NCBI GenBank assembly: GCA_934045075.1
Contig: OW203730.1
Location: 6,460,785 to 6,524,784, forward strand
Length of the DNA stretch: 64,000 nucleotides
Reading direction: 5' to 3'
From: Yponomeuta sedellus
Lineage: Eukaryota > Arthropoda > Insecta > Lepidoptera > Yponomeutidae
This document shows positions 42,357-56,200 of this stretch, one piece after another. Both the position numbers and the translations under genes were made by a program. Numbering within the stretch: position 1 is the stretch's first letter; the number at the start of each line of letters is the position of its first letter. The notes beneath the pieces are model-generated. The model was not told the DNA's origin. It ran no database searches and saw nothing but the letters and a program-made list of their open reading frames with translations.

Positions 42357-45300
42357 TTTTCAAATTTTATATTTACGATTTTTTGTTACTCGTGACTGCG
42401 CAAAATCGTTTCCGAAAGTTAATCACTAAAAAAAGACCAAATTTTTCCAAGTGTGCCTATAATTTCTTCAGGACCTCGTCTTCAGATCCTAACTTGATAA
42501 CTATGGGACCACTTGTGAAGTCCACCCTTCAAACAAGAAAAGAATTGTGCAGTCTGTTACCTTTTAGAATACACCTCGGCTACTATAGGATAGAATATGA
42601 TATCTTCGTGTAATAGAAATATCGGAACTAATATGACGCTTAACTAAATAAACGTAATAAGACAAGTTTTATACAGAGCAGGTAGTAGTGTTACACTCGT
42701 GTGCTTCCGGCGAAAACCGAAGCCTACTCTAGAGCCCGAGGTATATTCTAAAAACGAACAGACTGTACAAATCGGTTCACGCGTCTTCCGAGTAGTCACG
42801 AAACACACACAAAAAAAAGATCTTGAGAAACTGAGAACCTCCTCCGTTTTCCGAAGTCGGTAATGAAACGGCCGTAATATTTTTGTGCGATTTATTTAAT
42901 TTTAACAGTTGTTTGTCATTATCATAGTAGTATTTAATTCAGTCATCTTCACTTGTTCCTGATAAAAACTTGCCCGTAATAGGTACTGTTGTTCTGCATT
43001 AAAACCAGTTCGCTTTAACTCGTCCAAAGTGTACGGAATTAGACAATTTAGGTACTTCATGCAAGTTAGTTGTTAATCGTTAAACTTCGCCCGTTCAAGG
43101 TGATTTAAATCAAGAGAGTCTTACGATGGGCTGGGGAGCTGTTCCCCTAGTATAAGGTAAGTTAAGAGTTGTTTACCAAAATAATAGACATACATTAATG
43201 TTAGGGTAAAATGACTCGAGCAGAGACCACTATGACTCAGATTTCAACATTTAATTAAGGGACCTTGCGTCTAACTTAGGTTGGAGTGCCATTGCTTTTA
43301 TACCATCGAAGACAAAGGAAAAATTAGGAAATAAAACAATAGAAATATTTTTTGGGGTTTTAGGGATCCCAAAAAAATGCGAAATATGAAGTTAGGTACT
43401 CTAATAACAAAAACAACTTATAAAATTTGGTTTTTTCATTGAATTCTAAACGTTTTCTAAAAAGCGCATAAAAACGTAATATTACGGCATATGTAACTCA
43501 AATATTAATAATAAACGCCTGATAATGTGTGTATCAGGCGATTACGTGCAAGTAATGATGTCATGGTTTGAGCCCGATTTGTATGGCGCGTTTTTTTCCC
43601 TCTTTGTTATATTGTTATATTGACTTTTTGACTGGTTATTAAATGAAAAGACTTAGTCGCAAAAAAAAAATACCACGCTCTTTACCTACTGTGGGCACTC
43701 CGATTAAGTATATTAAAAATGTTTTAGTGCCAGTTCTCCGTTACGGCTGGATTTATAAACGAGATAAACTTTTTTGGGAAGATAGATAGACCAACCAAAC
43801 AAAAAGATTAACAATTACAAACAGTAAATGTGGTAGAAAAATGTGAAAGCAATGACAACATTGGTGAGCTGAGGCGCCTAAATTAAATTGAGGTCCACGA
43901 ATATGGTAAACCATGCGGCTACATGACATTCACAACGAATTTGGCTGCATGAATCTGGGGCCAAAATCAAGAGTTCTGTATTTAAATTATGCGGAAATTT
44001 TCAGGCTACGCGCAAAACTTCGGTTTATAACTTTGATAATGTGATTATTTTCTTTAAACTACCGTAACCCTTCGTTTTGTAAATTTATTTTTCTATATGG
44101 TTTTTCCAGGTAGATGATTTCCGAAAAATCTAAAACCGAAAACAAGTGAGAAAGCGCAGATTTTGGACCCGCTATTGAAGGAACTAAATTCGTTGCAAAT
44201 TAGCTTTAGAATGACCCCCGAGAAATGTATGCAATAAACCATGTATATTTAGTCTGGGAATGAAAACTAAATCGTAAAACCCTCTTAAATATTTAGGTAT
44301 AGTTTTAAGTTCACTACATTTTCGTCGATTGCATTTGTGTGGTGAATAACATTTACAAAATCCCAGTAAGTACTGAACGATAAATTAATTATGTACTTGA
44401 TACAGCATAAAGTTACAGCAATTAAAACTTCTAATAAGGCTGCTGTTACGTCGAATGTGCTGTCTCGCTCGCACGATATTTTTTATTTTTATATAATGAG
44501 TAGGTACAGTACTACTTGGCTGCTTTTGACAAATGTGGTATAAAGACATATTTTTCTTGTTCCTACCTAGTTATTGATCGAGAAAATATGTTTTCAAATT
44601 AATAATTTCCTTCGTTCCTTCATTAAAACTTTGATGAAGGATTAATACCTCATAAAAGCTACGTGAAGCAAAACAAAAATATATTTGAAATGTCAGTAAT
44701 TTAATTATACAAACCCTCAGACCACATTTATAAATGTTAACCCTTAAGTGGACAAGGGGAAACTAGTTCCCACGTTAAATTGAACTTCGCTTGATTGGTT
44801 TTAGACTCTATTTCACCTTGAAATAGAGTCCGAAACCAATAAAAATCATACTACCCATGCCTTAATAAGGGTTAATAGTGCGAGCGAGACTACATGCTTG
44901 ACGTAAGAACAGCCTTAAGGGGATCCATGAGGTTTAATAGCGGCGCTAATTAAAAAACAATGTAACCCTTTTCTTATTCAAGGACGATTGTTTAAAAAAG
45001 TAGCTATCGTGTCTCTCAATCACATCAATAGTGGTTTTCAAGATCCACAACCAAGAACTAAAGGCCTAGGACTTGTTACCATTTCCATAAAAGAATGCTG
45101 CCAATCCCAGGCCCTTGACCTAAGGTCCTAAAAATCACTGTTTACATAACAGAGTTGTATTTTTTCATTTCGATCCGCAAAAGTTCACTTTTTGCTTAAG
45201 CCACCTATGAAAGAAGATAAGATTTTTATTTTATTGGTGAAGCTAGTAAACTTTATGGCACCCCTTCGAGCTACCTACATAAAATTAAAATCACAATAGA

Positions 45301-48285
45301 AATCATTACAACTAACATCATTTAATGACTAAAATTATCAATAACAAAAACGACATATTCAATGGAATGTTTCGGGTGTAAAGATAAATCTTTGTGATGC
45401 CCTTAATACATTAAAAATATTATCAGTTTAACACTATCCATATTATATATTACAATACATTTAGGATAAACTCTCTCAAACATCCAAGAGTAGCACATCT
45501 GGAAAGATTCTACAAAACACATAATTTATAATATTCAATCAATCTTCTAAGCGCAATTATAAAATTTACAGCAAACATTAAAACACTATTTGACTAATAT
45601 ATTTCACTGATGAAACCAACAAGTTCTATTTTGTATGAGAATAATTCACCACTTACACATAAAATTTATTTCCGTTAATATTTTCAAATGTTAAATAAAT
45701 TTCATTTCAACAAAATAAGAATAAAAGTAAATAACACATTCTGTACCTAAGTACGTACAGAGAATTAAATATTTTTTTAAATCAGCAACTTGCATAAATA
45801 ATTCTTTTCAAAATGTGTATAACTAAATCGATTAGTGCTACTCGCACTCAATACACTCACATTTCGACTGTAATTCATTTTTTTATTAATATGAATAATT
45901 TAATCTACGTGTAATTTTGCTATCACTTAAACAATAAACATTATGATTAGATTTAATTTAAGAAGAATATTTTTTAGAATAAAATATAAATCAAAGTTTT
46001 TTTTATATTAGTAAAAGTGAACACTTATGGACCAGAAACTAATATAAAACATAAAAACACACATAGAAACAAAAGTTGTCAATATTTGTTGAAACATATC
46101 GATATTATGTATTTAAAAATACTTACTAAGCAATATATTGAAGAAACCGTTGAGAGAAAAGTATGGCATCTCACTTAAACTTATGCCTAGATGCAGGATA
46201 AAACTCAATTGAATAAAAAAAGTAGAAATAGTTTAAGTAAAAACAGTTTCTTTAACTGTGCAAGTATAAAATATACAAAATATTTTCTGTGAGTTCAAAT
46301 ATTTGAAACATGTTTTGCTATTTTTAAATCTGTGAAAACATCAAAAACCGTCAATAAATCACACAACTTTTCCTAGAAACCAAAAATAGCGAGAACATAT
46401 CCTTGCAACAGTTTCCTTAAGTCTAAGAGCGAATGTTGATAAAACATTTTATTAAAACCAACTGCTCAAATTAGCGTGTGGTTTTTCTTCAGTTTTATTA
46501 ACATCAGCTGTTAACTAGTTTCACAGAGTTATTACGAATATTCTGTCATTGATCTGTGGTTTTTTTAATGACTCTTAATTTACTCTGTGAAAGTAGCTTA
46601 AATACACAAGTTAGGTCTAAAATAGTGAGAGACAGTGAAAGGTAGATAATATTATTATTGTAAAATTTCACTACTTTTAATACCCTATATACAGGAATGT
46701 ATTTAGTTTAGTGCAGCTGTGTGAAATTGAACCGTAATGAGTTAAACATAGAATCGAGTTTTCAAACACGATTAAAGAGAACTCTTTTCAACAAGTCTGT
46801 GAAACTAAGATCTTCATTGTGATACTTATTTTAGTACTTTTACGAAAGTTGCACAATAAAGTGTATTTTTTTTAAGTTCGTGAAAGAAAGCATAGGTATG
46901 ACAAGGATCTAATATAAATATTTAAGTTAGGTACCAAATAAACAGTCCATGAACATACTTGCTGAATAATGTAACCCTGTGATTTCTAAAACCTGCTATT
47001 TAGTATAGTTTCAATAGTATTAGGTCTTACGGTTAAATCGTGAAGTATTTTTTGAGCTACGTACGTTTTCTATTCCATAGGTTTTTGTTTAATAGTTTTA
47101 GAAGGTAATACTCTAATGTATACGTATGTACATTGTTCCAAAAATGTCAAACACTGCAGGTTGCGTCTAAAGGTGTTAGAAAACCGCACAGTGTAATTTT
47201 GGCACATGTTTGAAATTGAGCGTCGATGTACCAAATCTTATTAATGCAAGCCCTTTTGATTTTTATTATTTTTAACATAATTATCGTCATAATTATGACG
47301 TAAGTTTGTGTAAAGTAAATTAATATCTTCGCAAATAAAGTAACTTGCCCTTAAGTGGAACACAACATGATATTACTTAACAAGATAATTCAGCGCATAA
47401 GGTTCAAAATTAAAGCGTCTTAGAATCCAAAATAAAATTAATTTATAAAAATCCCAGCCTCAAGAAAAGTAAATACCCTAAAACTTTACATACTATTATG
47501 CTGAAAGTAAATGTCTTTGCACGACACACACAGCCAATAAATTCGTCTTATTTTATAAAGAAGACATACATAATACAACAAACGCCTTGATAATCTTTGC
47601 GTCTTCTGAATTTGTACAAATTTCGTCAGTTGACTCGCCCAAGTCTGTAGAGTCTTACGTAAGGCCAGTTGGGTTATAGTTACACTTAGAGATTTAATAC
47701 TTTTAAAATGAGTCAGGCCCGCAGATTCTGGGCAAATAGACATTAAAAAAATATACTGAAGAAATTTTAAAATATTAAAAAAAAAAAATATTATTATTTA
47801 TAATACAAAAAAAAACAGTGGAGAACCAACCGTATGAAAATAAGACACCTCGAATTAAATTTGTATTTTATTTTTAAAAACATGTATACTAGTATATTTT
47901 TATTACTCCACCTTTTAAATACATTAAAAAAAATTGTCTAGAATTATTGTGCTAACCCGTAGCCCGGAGTAGTTATTGGAGACGTTACTGGTTCAAACAC
48001 ATAAGGACAAAGATTGCCAAGGTGCATTGTTTTCTTTGTTTCTCTGTACCAACAAGTAGCTTTTACAACGTCGATATGAATTTCCTTACATTAGGAAATC
48101 TTACTTTGCTGAATAGCATTAACTTTAAGTTTTCATCATTTTCTTGTTACGTTATAAACTTTCGACACAAGTTGGCAGAGTTTGGCTACAGTTTCTTAGT
48201 CAGAGATAGCCAATTATTTTATCTTCATGTTGAGACCTCGTTAAAAAAGTCACGAATGAGTTTTTTTGGGAACAAATACCTCTAT

Positions 48286-48640
48286 TCCCACTAGTTCAGT
48301 GGACTGTACTAATTAGTTATTATTCACACTTGTTCAGTTGAAAATAAAACAAGCATTCGCACTTGGTTTCATTTTTATAACGCTAAGCTGTGGCTGAAAC
48401 TGAACTAGTGAGTCATTTTTCTCGTTCAAAAGTTGAATAAAATTAACTTTTTAAATTATATTTTATTTAAAAGAAATTAACAAAAGTATTCAACGGAACT
48501 AGTGCGAAAACCGTCATCAGAGGTTCAGTTGAATAAACTACCCAAAAAACGTAACACTAGTTCAACCAACTGAAATAGTGAGAACATTTTTCTTATTAGT
48601 TCGGATACTGAACTATATTAACTGAATTAATAGGAATAGA
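48286..48640. mobile_element. MITE-like element with CTATTCC..AGTTCAG ends
   Basis: CTATTCCCACTAGTTCAGT near 48290 is mirrored by ACTGAATTAATAGGAATAG near 48625. The interior repeats AACTAGT/TTCAGTTGAA motifs at least four times. No open frame. Confidence 0.6.
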
Positions 48641-49799
48641 AGAGCAGATGTTGTTCAATTACTCGTCAACTTTAGTCTCATCACAACACAGCACATAATT
48701 ATCATCAGATGTTCGTTTCTATCCGTCTAAGATGTTCTCATTCAGATGACGTAAGGTTCACTTATTCCAGACTGAGTGGGTAAGCGGAATGTCTAAAACA
48801 ATTCAATTACCTAACGATCAAGTAAACAAAATGAGCAAGTAAATAAATACTTCCACGTGTAGTTGAAAACTGTAGCACAAGTAGTCTTTTAGCAGCTAAA
48901 CTTGGGCTATCGTGCGCCACTTTCTATGGGTCTTAAGGGGTTCCTTTTACTCTAAGGTGTCAGGATGTTAGTTATCAGAAAGTTATAATGAGCTTATTTC
49001 AATGCCGTAATAAATAAGTTTTAAAAACCCAGTTGTATGCAAAATCAACTCTGTCCGTAGTTTATCACAAGTAAATATAACTTTGTTCAAATGTTTGTCC
49101 TATTTGGCGTAATAATCTAATTTACTTGAATATAGCTTTTACCTCAATTTTACACGTCATGGCCAGAGTTGACTTTGCTTTTACACCCCTCAATTACTCA
49201 AAGCGACGCATAAAAATACCCACAGTGACACTTGGCAAAGGAGCTTTCGCATAGTAGCGGCCGCGACTTGGTCGTTACCGTTGAAGTCTGTTTTTTAATT
49301 CGATGCAAAGAGACAGTGTCACCACTACAAAATAAATTGTTAACTTCGGTAGATTTGTGTTTTACAGAGGACTCGTGCGACTAAAAACCTTATAGCAACA
49401 AATAGGTATATCCATATAACCATATTTAGTGTTAAAAAACACTAACGTAGATCAAAAAAAAATATTTGGTAGGTACTTAATGGGATTATTACTTTTATAC
49501 GTTTTGGGTGTTGACAATCTTGGGTTAGAGGTTTGACACATTCATGAAGATGTAATTTTTTTTAAACCTTCCTCTTTTTCTTGGTTGTGGTAATATTGTT
49601 ATTCCGACAATTTGGCTACTTATAGTAGATGCAACATGTGAACAAGATTTTTATTATAAAAGATATTTTTACTTTTGTTTTGATGACAGATTTTTATAGG
49701 CATATATTTTTTGGAATTTTACATTTATGGGCATTTCACGGCATTAATGCTGCCATCGCCTTTAGAACAAGACAACGCGCATATAGATATATATTTTTA

Positions 49800-49970
49800 C
49801 TAGCTGGCCCAGCCTAACAGTCGATTCTTTAATTTTTCCCTTCGTAAGTACCATCCTCGTACTTCAAGGAATATTCTAAAAAAAGAATGAGCGAAATCAG
49901 TTCAGCTGCTCTCGAGATTTGCGCTAACCAATACATTCAGCGATTCATTTTTATATTATAGAAGATTTAC
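49800..49970. repeat. Dispersed repeat, copy 2 (partner at 1138-1325)
   Basis: Same orientation as the copy at 1138. It lies about 300 bases downstream of the CASK stop codon in CASK transcription sense, so it may be part of the CASK 3' UTR. Confidence 0.7.
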
Positions 49971-50268
49971 AGCCGTCGTATATCACGACTTTTGAAAAAA
50001 AAACTTGTGTTGATATCTACATCGTCAACAAATGTAATGGGCTGAGATGGTTCACGACCCCGGCACATATCAAAGTGACAGTACTTTTACTTTTTTTGGC
50101 ATCGAAATAAAAAACAGACTTCAACGGTATCGACCAAGTCGCGGCCGCTACTATGCGAAAGCTCCTTGTCGCCTGCCAAGATCAGAATGCTACCAGAAAA
50201 AAGCCAAAGCAAAGAGAACCTTACGCCACTAGCCCGCAGGGGACTTACAGATAGTGATAGTCGGGATG

Positions 50269-53200
50269 TCAGTAGACCCAAGAGACGGGTACCCACTGCG
50301 GTGTGGACCGCAGCCGAGCCAAGGCGGCCTCCAGCTGCGCCAGAGTGTCGTCTATGTCGTTATTGACGATGTTTATGTCGAAATAGTGGCCGTAGGTGCG
50401 TCGGAGAGTTTCCGAGTCGCGCACGAGGAGCTCGATGGAGCCGTCGTACTAGAATTGAAAGGAATGTTTTTAGTTTATCGTTTTCTTCTTTCTCATACTT
50501 GGTGTAATTATGTTATTTTTTATGTGTGTGCCTTGGTGGTACTCTAAATTTAATAAATGTTCTCTTTTTCTTTTTTTTTCTACATTTTGGGGGCGTGGGC
50601 GAATGCGCGGTGGGGCAAGGTGGGGCTCTAGCCCCACTCGGGGTGTCAGCGAAGACGAGTTGAAAATGTTACGTAACAAAACAATTAATTTATTAAATAG
50701 GTAAAACCGATACAGTTTCGATTGTTTGATAGTGGTTTTAGTAAGTAAAAAATCCGATTTTTGTTAATTTAACCCATCCAGTAGCAAATCCCCAGAGCCT
50801 AGGATGAGAATACTTTTGACAAATGTAGTAGAAAAATGGTTTTAAAAGATCTGAAATTCACCAGTTATTTTTTTTTCTGTTTCAAAAACTAAGCTAAACT
50901 AAGAAAATGAAAGTAATAAAACTACTTTCTGTACGTAGTTTAACATCTGTGAGTCCGTGATTTTATCGTATTTTCTACATTTGCAGGAAAGTATTAGCCG
51001 CCGTCAGTAAACTAATCACCTCTTTGCGACTGATGAACGTTTATCAACAAAGTCTTAGCGCAAGGTAGTTCTTATACAATCATCCAAAATTAAAGACAAG
51101 TTTGAACTCACTTTATGAAGAATCAAGATGGCGACACAATGCAGCTTCGAAAGCTCTCACTAAATAAGAACGTACACCAATAATCTGTTAATCCACCGCT
51201 AACTGTCAGTTGGCCAAAGTGCTTGCAAAAAAAACCGACTGACAACTGTTAAGAGTAGATTTACAAATCATTAGCGTACGAGAGGCTATGCCCCTTTTAG
51301 ATAGATGGATAGATAAATAAAGATTCACATACGAGGCAAGGGATGCTAAATAAAACGGTGAACTCACATCGGCGACATTGTTCAGCGGTGGTGCGGCAAT
51401 GAAGACCACGTAGGGGGCAAACTCGGCCGTGCGTAGGATCTTCAGCGCTTGGGGCTCCACGTCCAATATGGCGATGCGACGCTCCGAGTGAATACGACGG
51501 ATGGTGTCTAGTTTTGTGCCGTACATCGCGTCTTCGTGGGTACCTGGTGTGGACAGTAAAAAAACAAATTAATATCAACAATTTGTACGTTCCCACTGGG
51601 CCACGGGTCGTTTAGGTTATGTTATAATGATATAACATTCCCCTACTATACTTAATTTTATATATAATCTAGATGCATATGAGTTAATTTTATATTGCAA
51701 ATTGCACGAACTGCTAATCTAGTCTCCAAAACTTAGGTTAGCTGTCAGATAATGCTAAGTAAGCTCGCCTATGTGCAAAATTTTATAATAATTATAATAT
51801 CTCCGTCACTTGATTCGTAGATACAAGTTTGTTAGCTTTTATAGAATATACTTCGGGCTCTAGAGTAGGCTTTAGTTTTTGCCGAAAGTACACGAGTGTA
51901 ATAAATACTATTTCCTGCTCTGAATAAAACTTCTTCACTATTTTGAAAAGTTACGTAATTATTAGTTCATATTAGTTCCGATATTTCTATTACACGAATA
52001 TATCCGATTCTATCCGATAGTAGCCGAGGTATATTCTAAAAGCTAACATGATCGGATTTTATTTTATATTCTGATAGTAGACGTAATTTTAAGAAATTAA
52101 TTTATTTTTCGTGATTTATCGAGTTTATCATTGTTATTTAATTAAAATGAATATTATTCGGCGTGACGTCATATGTTACATACTATGTGTGTAGGTAGAG
52201 TTCGCGATTGGATTTGTCTGTGGTTTAGTGTAAAAAGACAGATGTTTGACAGATGAAGTTGACAGGCCATTGGTAGTTTTTCCACAGAATAACTACTACC
52301 ACAGACGATTTAACATGTGACGTCATCATAGAGGTCGTATGAAGGGCATTCAAATATTAATATTTACTTAAAATAAGGCTCATCTTTTATGATAAAAATC
52401 TCTTACGTTCAAAATACTGTAGTTTGGACGCTAAGCTCGAAATGGTTTTCGATTCAAGCAGTTCACTTTTTTTTTGCATCCCGAATTCAGCCGTTTGCTT
52501 TGCGTTGTCATGTCAGATTGCGTAACTGTCTATTGTCACACTCAAATCAAATTAGTAACATTCAATTACATTTTGTAGAAAACGGTTTTTAACTATTACT
52601 GCCGCAGTAGCTTTTAAACGTAATTTTGACTTTATGACGTCATCAATTATTTTAATAACATGACATCACTGTGCGGGTGTGTTTCGGCGAAAAATTAGAT
52701 GACATTTTATACAGTTAAACAAGTGAAGGTAAATCCTTAATGCGGCTTACGTTTGTATGGAAATTGCTATTTGACCAGCCTTAAAGTAGCTACGCACCGT
52801 ATTCCAAATACTCGTTGGCAGCTATGTCGGCCATCATCTCCTCGTGGGTCACAAAGTAGTAGTGTCTTCCGTTCTCCTCGTCAGGTCGAGGAGGTCGCGT
52901 TGTGTCTGCAATGATTACAGAATAACAGTCAGCATCTTCTCAATCAGGAGGTCGTGGGTTCGAATCCCGCGTTCATCATCTTTCTTTCTAGCATCTGACT
53001 TTCTTTTCTAAGTTGTGTACGTTAGTGAAGCAAAACGTCATGAGGTAACTTTAATGTTTAAACTGAACCGCGCTTGCTACGTATAATGGCCCAAGTATTC
53101 TTATTTTATTTATTGCAAGAAAAATAATTACATTACAGTTAAAACTATTGCGTAATTAATTGCATTAAACATTATACATTATAGCTCTTACTAGACACCG

Positions 53201-56200
53201 TATAAGCCTGGTATGGTTACACAGTGTTTTGTTCACGTCATTTGAATGTAATTTTCAGTTGGAAAAAAAGAGACAAAACACTGCATAGTTATACAATACT
53301 TACACCAAGTTTATTAGTAGGGCTGTAAGAGTCTGAGGGCGAGATAAATAGTCGCTTCTAAGAACGAGTCTTAGCGAAAGAACTTGCTTAAGAATCGATT
53401 TGTCTATCTTAGACAGTACTTTGGCACTGTCTAAGTCGCGAAACCCGGACTAATTCTTAGCATTGGCCTAAGAACATGCTTAGCTAAGCAAACGTATATT
53501 TTAGTAACGCATTGATGCTTAGCTAAGTTAGCCTGAAGTAATTCTTAGGGAAGCATAAGTACGGACTTGGGCTAAGCAACGACTATTTATCTCGCCCTAA
53601 GTGCGGAATACTCAGGTGTAGTTAACTAACAGTTAGATAAGACAAGAATATTCTGATTGACAAAGATGTCAACCACACAATTAATCCACGGATAGCACTG
53701 CAAATGTCATGCTGAAAGGACTTATTCACTGGTTAGAGCTTACTCTTGAATAAATAGTTAGAAAGTGCTATCAAATAAAGTTGGGGCTGGCGTAAGTGGC
53801 CAGGAGACGATCAAGTTCAGCGTATAAACACAGCTGTTCACTCATAACTTATGCGGAGACAAGTAGGTTGTAGGCCGCGTCGAGGAAACACGTTCATGTC
53901 TGTACCTAAGGAAAACTCGATCGGCTCTGCCGCACTTCAAAGCTGCGATATGCGAGAAACCGTGCCTTGAACATCCAAGTGTCTAGAACCTATTTAGAGG
54001 CTAAAAATTTCACACATGCCGGGATTCGAACCCGCCACCTCTGGCACGGATAGCCAGAGGTTGCGGGTTCGAATCCCGGCATGGGTGAAATTTTTAGCCT
54101 CTAAATAGGTTTTTAAATTTGTCCTTAGCACGGGTTAGTGCATTAAAAATAAAAATAGTATATCCAAGTGTCTACATAGACATCAATTTTGAAAAGTACG
54201 TGCCGTATTGGAGTTTGGCGGGATATTACGTTTAACAGTTTTTCCGACTGTCCCTTTAAGGCGATGTGAGGTGCTTGCAACGAATAATTTGAGTTCACGA
54301 AACCGGAAATACGTCATGCACTGAAGTACAATCAAACCAAATAAAAAAACAAAACTAAAAATAATCCGACAGTACAGAATAAAAGATGTCAACATCTTGG
54401 TGTTTTTTATACAAAAATATTAAGCATTCTTTAATTCCTGTGAAAAGTTAGAAGGTCGAATATAAGCCGTACATTTATAGATATAATTTAATTATGATGT
54501 TTGTGTGTGTGAGGGTGTGTATGTGTGAGAGTGAGTGTGTGTGTAAAGACTGTGTGTTCGTGTGTATATCAATCATAGCAGAGAAGAGGTTACACTCACG
54601 TGGTATAGGGTAAGCATATTGGTCAGGGTGGCGCGCGATGAGCGTGTTCTTTATGTGGCGTCGGCCCACACCGTGCGCGCCGAGTAGCACTATGGTCTTT
54701 CTCTGGAACGCTGCGACAGAGACGATAAGGAGATTTCGGTAGAACCTGCACGACTACTGTTATTCTTTACGGGCTAATATTAAATCGAAGTAAAGTATAG
54801 TTTATTCATGAACATGGGTATTTAAAATAGTTCTTTATAATACAGTTTCAGTGCATTCCATGTGCTGCCCATCTGGGCGTATGAATATTTGTGCAAGCAT
54901 GCAATAATTATGGTAATATTTCTATGTCAAAATAAAATTATAAAATTATTTGAATTAAATGTCATCAATTAAGTATTTCTATGTCAAAATAAAATTGTAT
55001 AATTATTGTGATTAAATGTCAATAAAAATAAAATTATACATTAAATTGTTGTATCCTCTGAAAAATCAATAATTCTGTAGTAACATTTATCAACCAATAA
55101 CTTAAATAATCTACTTTTAAATAAATTTAAATGCATGTCCTTAAAATATAATTTGGCACTTTATTGTATATTTTTGGAGCCATAAATAAAATGCCTTTTC
55201 TCATCATCGAATTAAATCAATGAATCGAAGAAGCGCTCGTGGCCTAGCGGAACCGAGTGATTGAAATGAAACACTTGAGTTAAGCAACAACAGGCGCTGG
55301 TGACTACCGCTAGTGGCATTTTTTCCGAGCGTTTCCGTGCGTAGCAAAGCACGTTAAGCCGTTGGTACCGGCTGTCATGTAATGGCAGTCGTTAAGCCAT
55401 GTCAGAGGCCTTATGGGCGGATTGATAACTTCTGTAGGTAAGACCCGCCACTGTCTTACAATCCTCCACCAACCCGGACTTGGCCCCCGTGGTGGAGTAT
55501 GGCCTAACCTTCCTGCGATACAGGAAGAGAATAGTGCCCCACCAGTGGGGACATATAAAGGGTTGATATCGAAATGAAAATCAATGAATCCCACTCGCAC
55601 GTGCCGATTTTTTACTTTGAAAGCTAATTTGTAGTCGTAGCATGATCTTGTTCAAAGTTCTCGATCGGTTTAGTTAAAAAAAAACTATTATTATTATTTT
55701 ATTTGCGAATTTCTTCATTACATTACTGTCAAACCATTGCGTAATTAATTGCACGCGCTAAAATAATACAAATAAGTGCTTAGTATTAGAGAAATACATA
55801 GTTCGAGCCAAATTATGCTATTATAAATACCTTTACAATTATGCCCCAAACTGCACTAAATTAATCAATAGGTATAATATTTTATATTTTTAGGTGCCAG
55901 TGTAATAGAGTTAATAGACAATAATATAAATCGTAATAAAAGGTGTCATTTAAATAATTAATACAAGTAGGTATGCAATGACAGTGAGAAAATCGGACTA
56001 GGGAGAAAATGGCTATTACCAGAAGTGGGCAGTGATTATGATGACTTCACTTACAAGGCAGCTTGACGACCTCCTCATAAGTGACCACGTCCAGTTGGTC
56101 AAAGACCGCGTTGTGCTTGGCCAAGTACTTGTCCTTGGATTGCTTCTTTTTGCGGCCGAAAATCGAACAGTTCACTGTGAACAAAATGCGGGTGTTATCG

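Larger units (their letters stand above)
42614..50268. other. AT-rich region between YL-1 and CASK; no gene supported
   Basis: About 7.6 kb with only short random open frames. Recognisable pieces: 42680-42740 (inverse copy at 51846-51930), 43270-43570 (dispersed repeat), 45005-45150 (foldback), 48286-48640 (MITE-like) and 49800-49970 (dispersed repeat). 45200-47900 is markedly AT-rich and low in repeats. It could include a long CASK 3' UTR, but no boundary is visible. Confidence 0.5.

Noticed and set aside
42161..42613. 150-codon open frame as a gene
   Set aside because: It overlaps a MITE-like element and has hydrophobic low-complexity content without a recognised motif.
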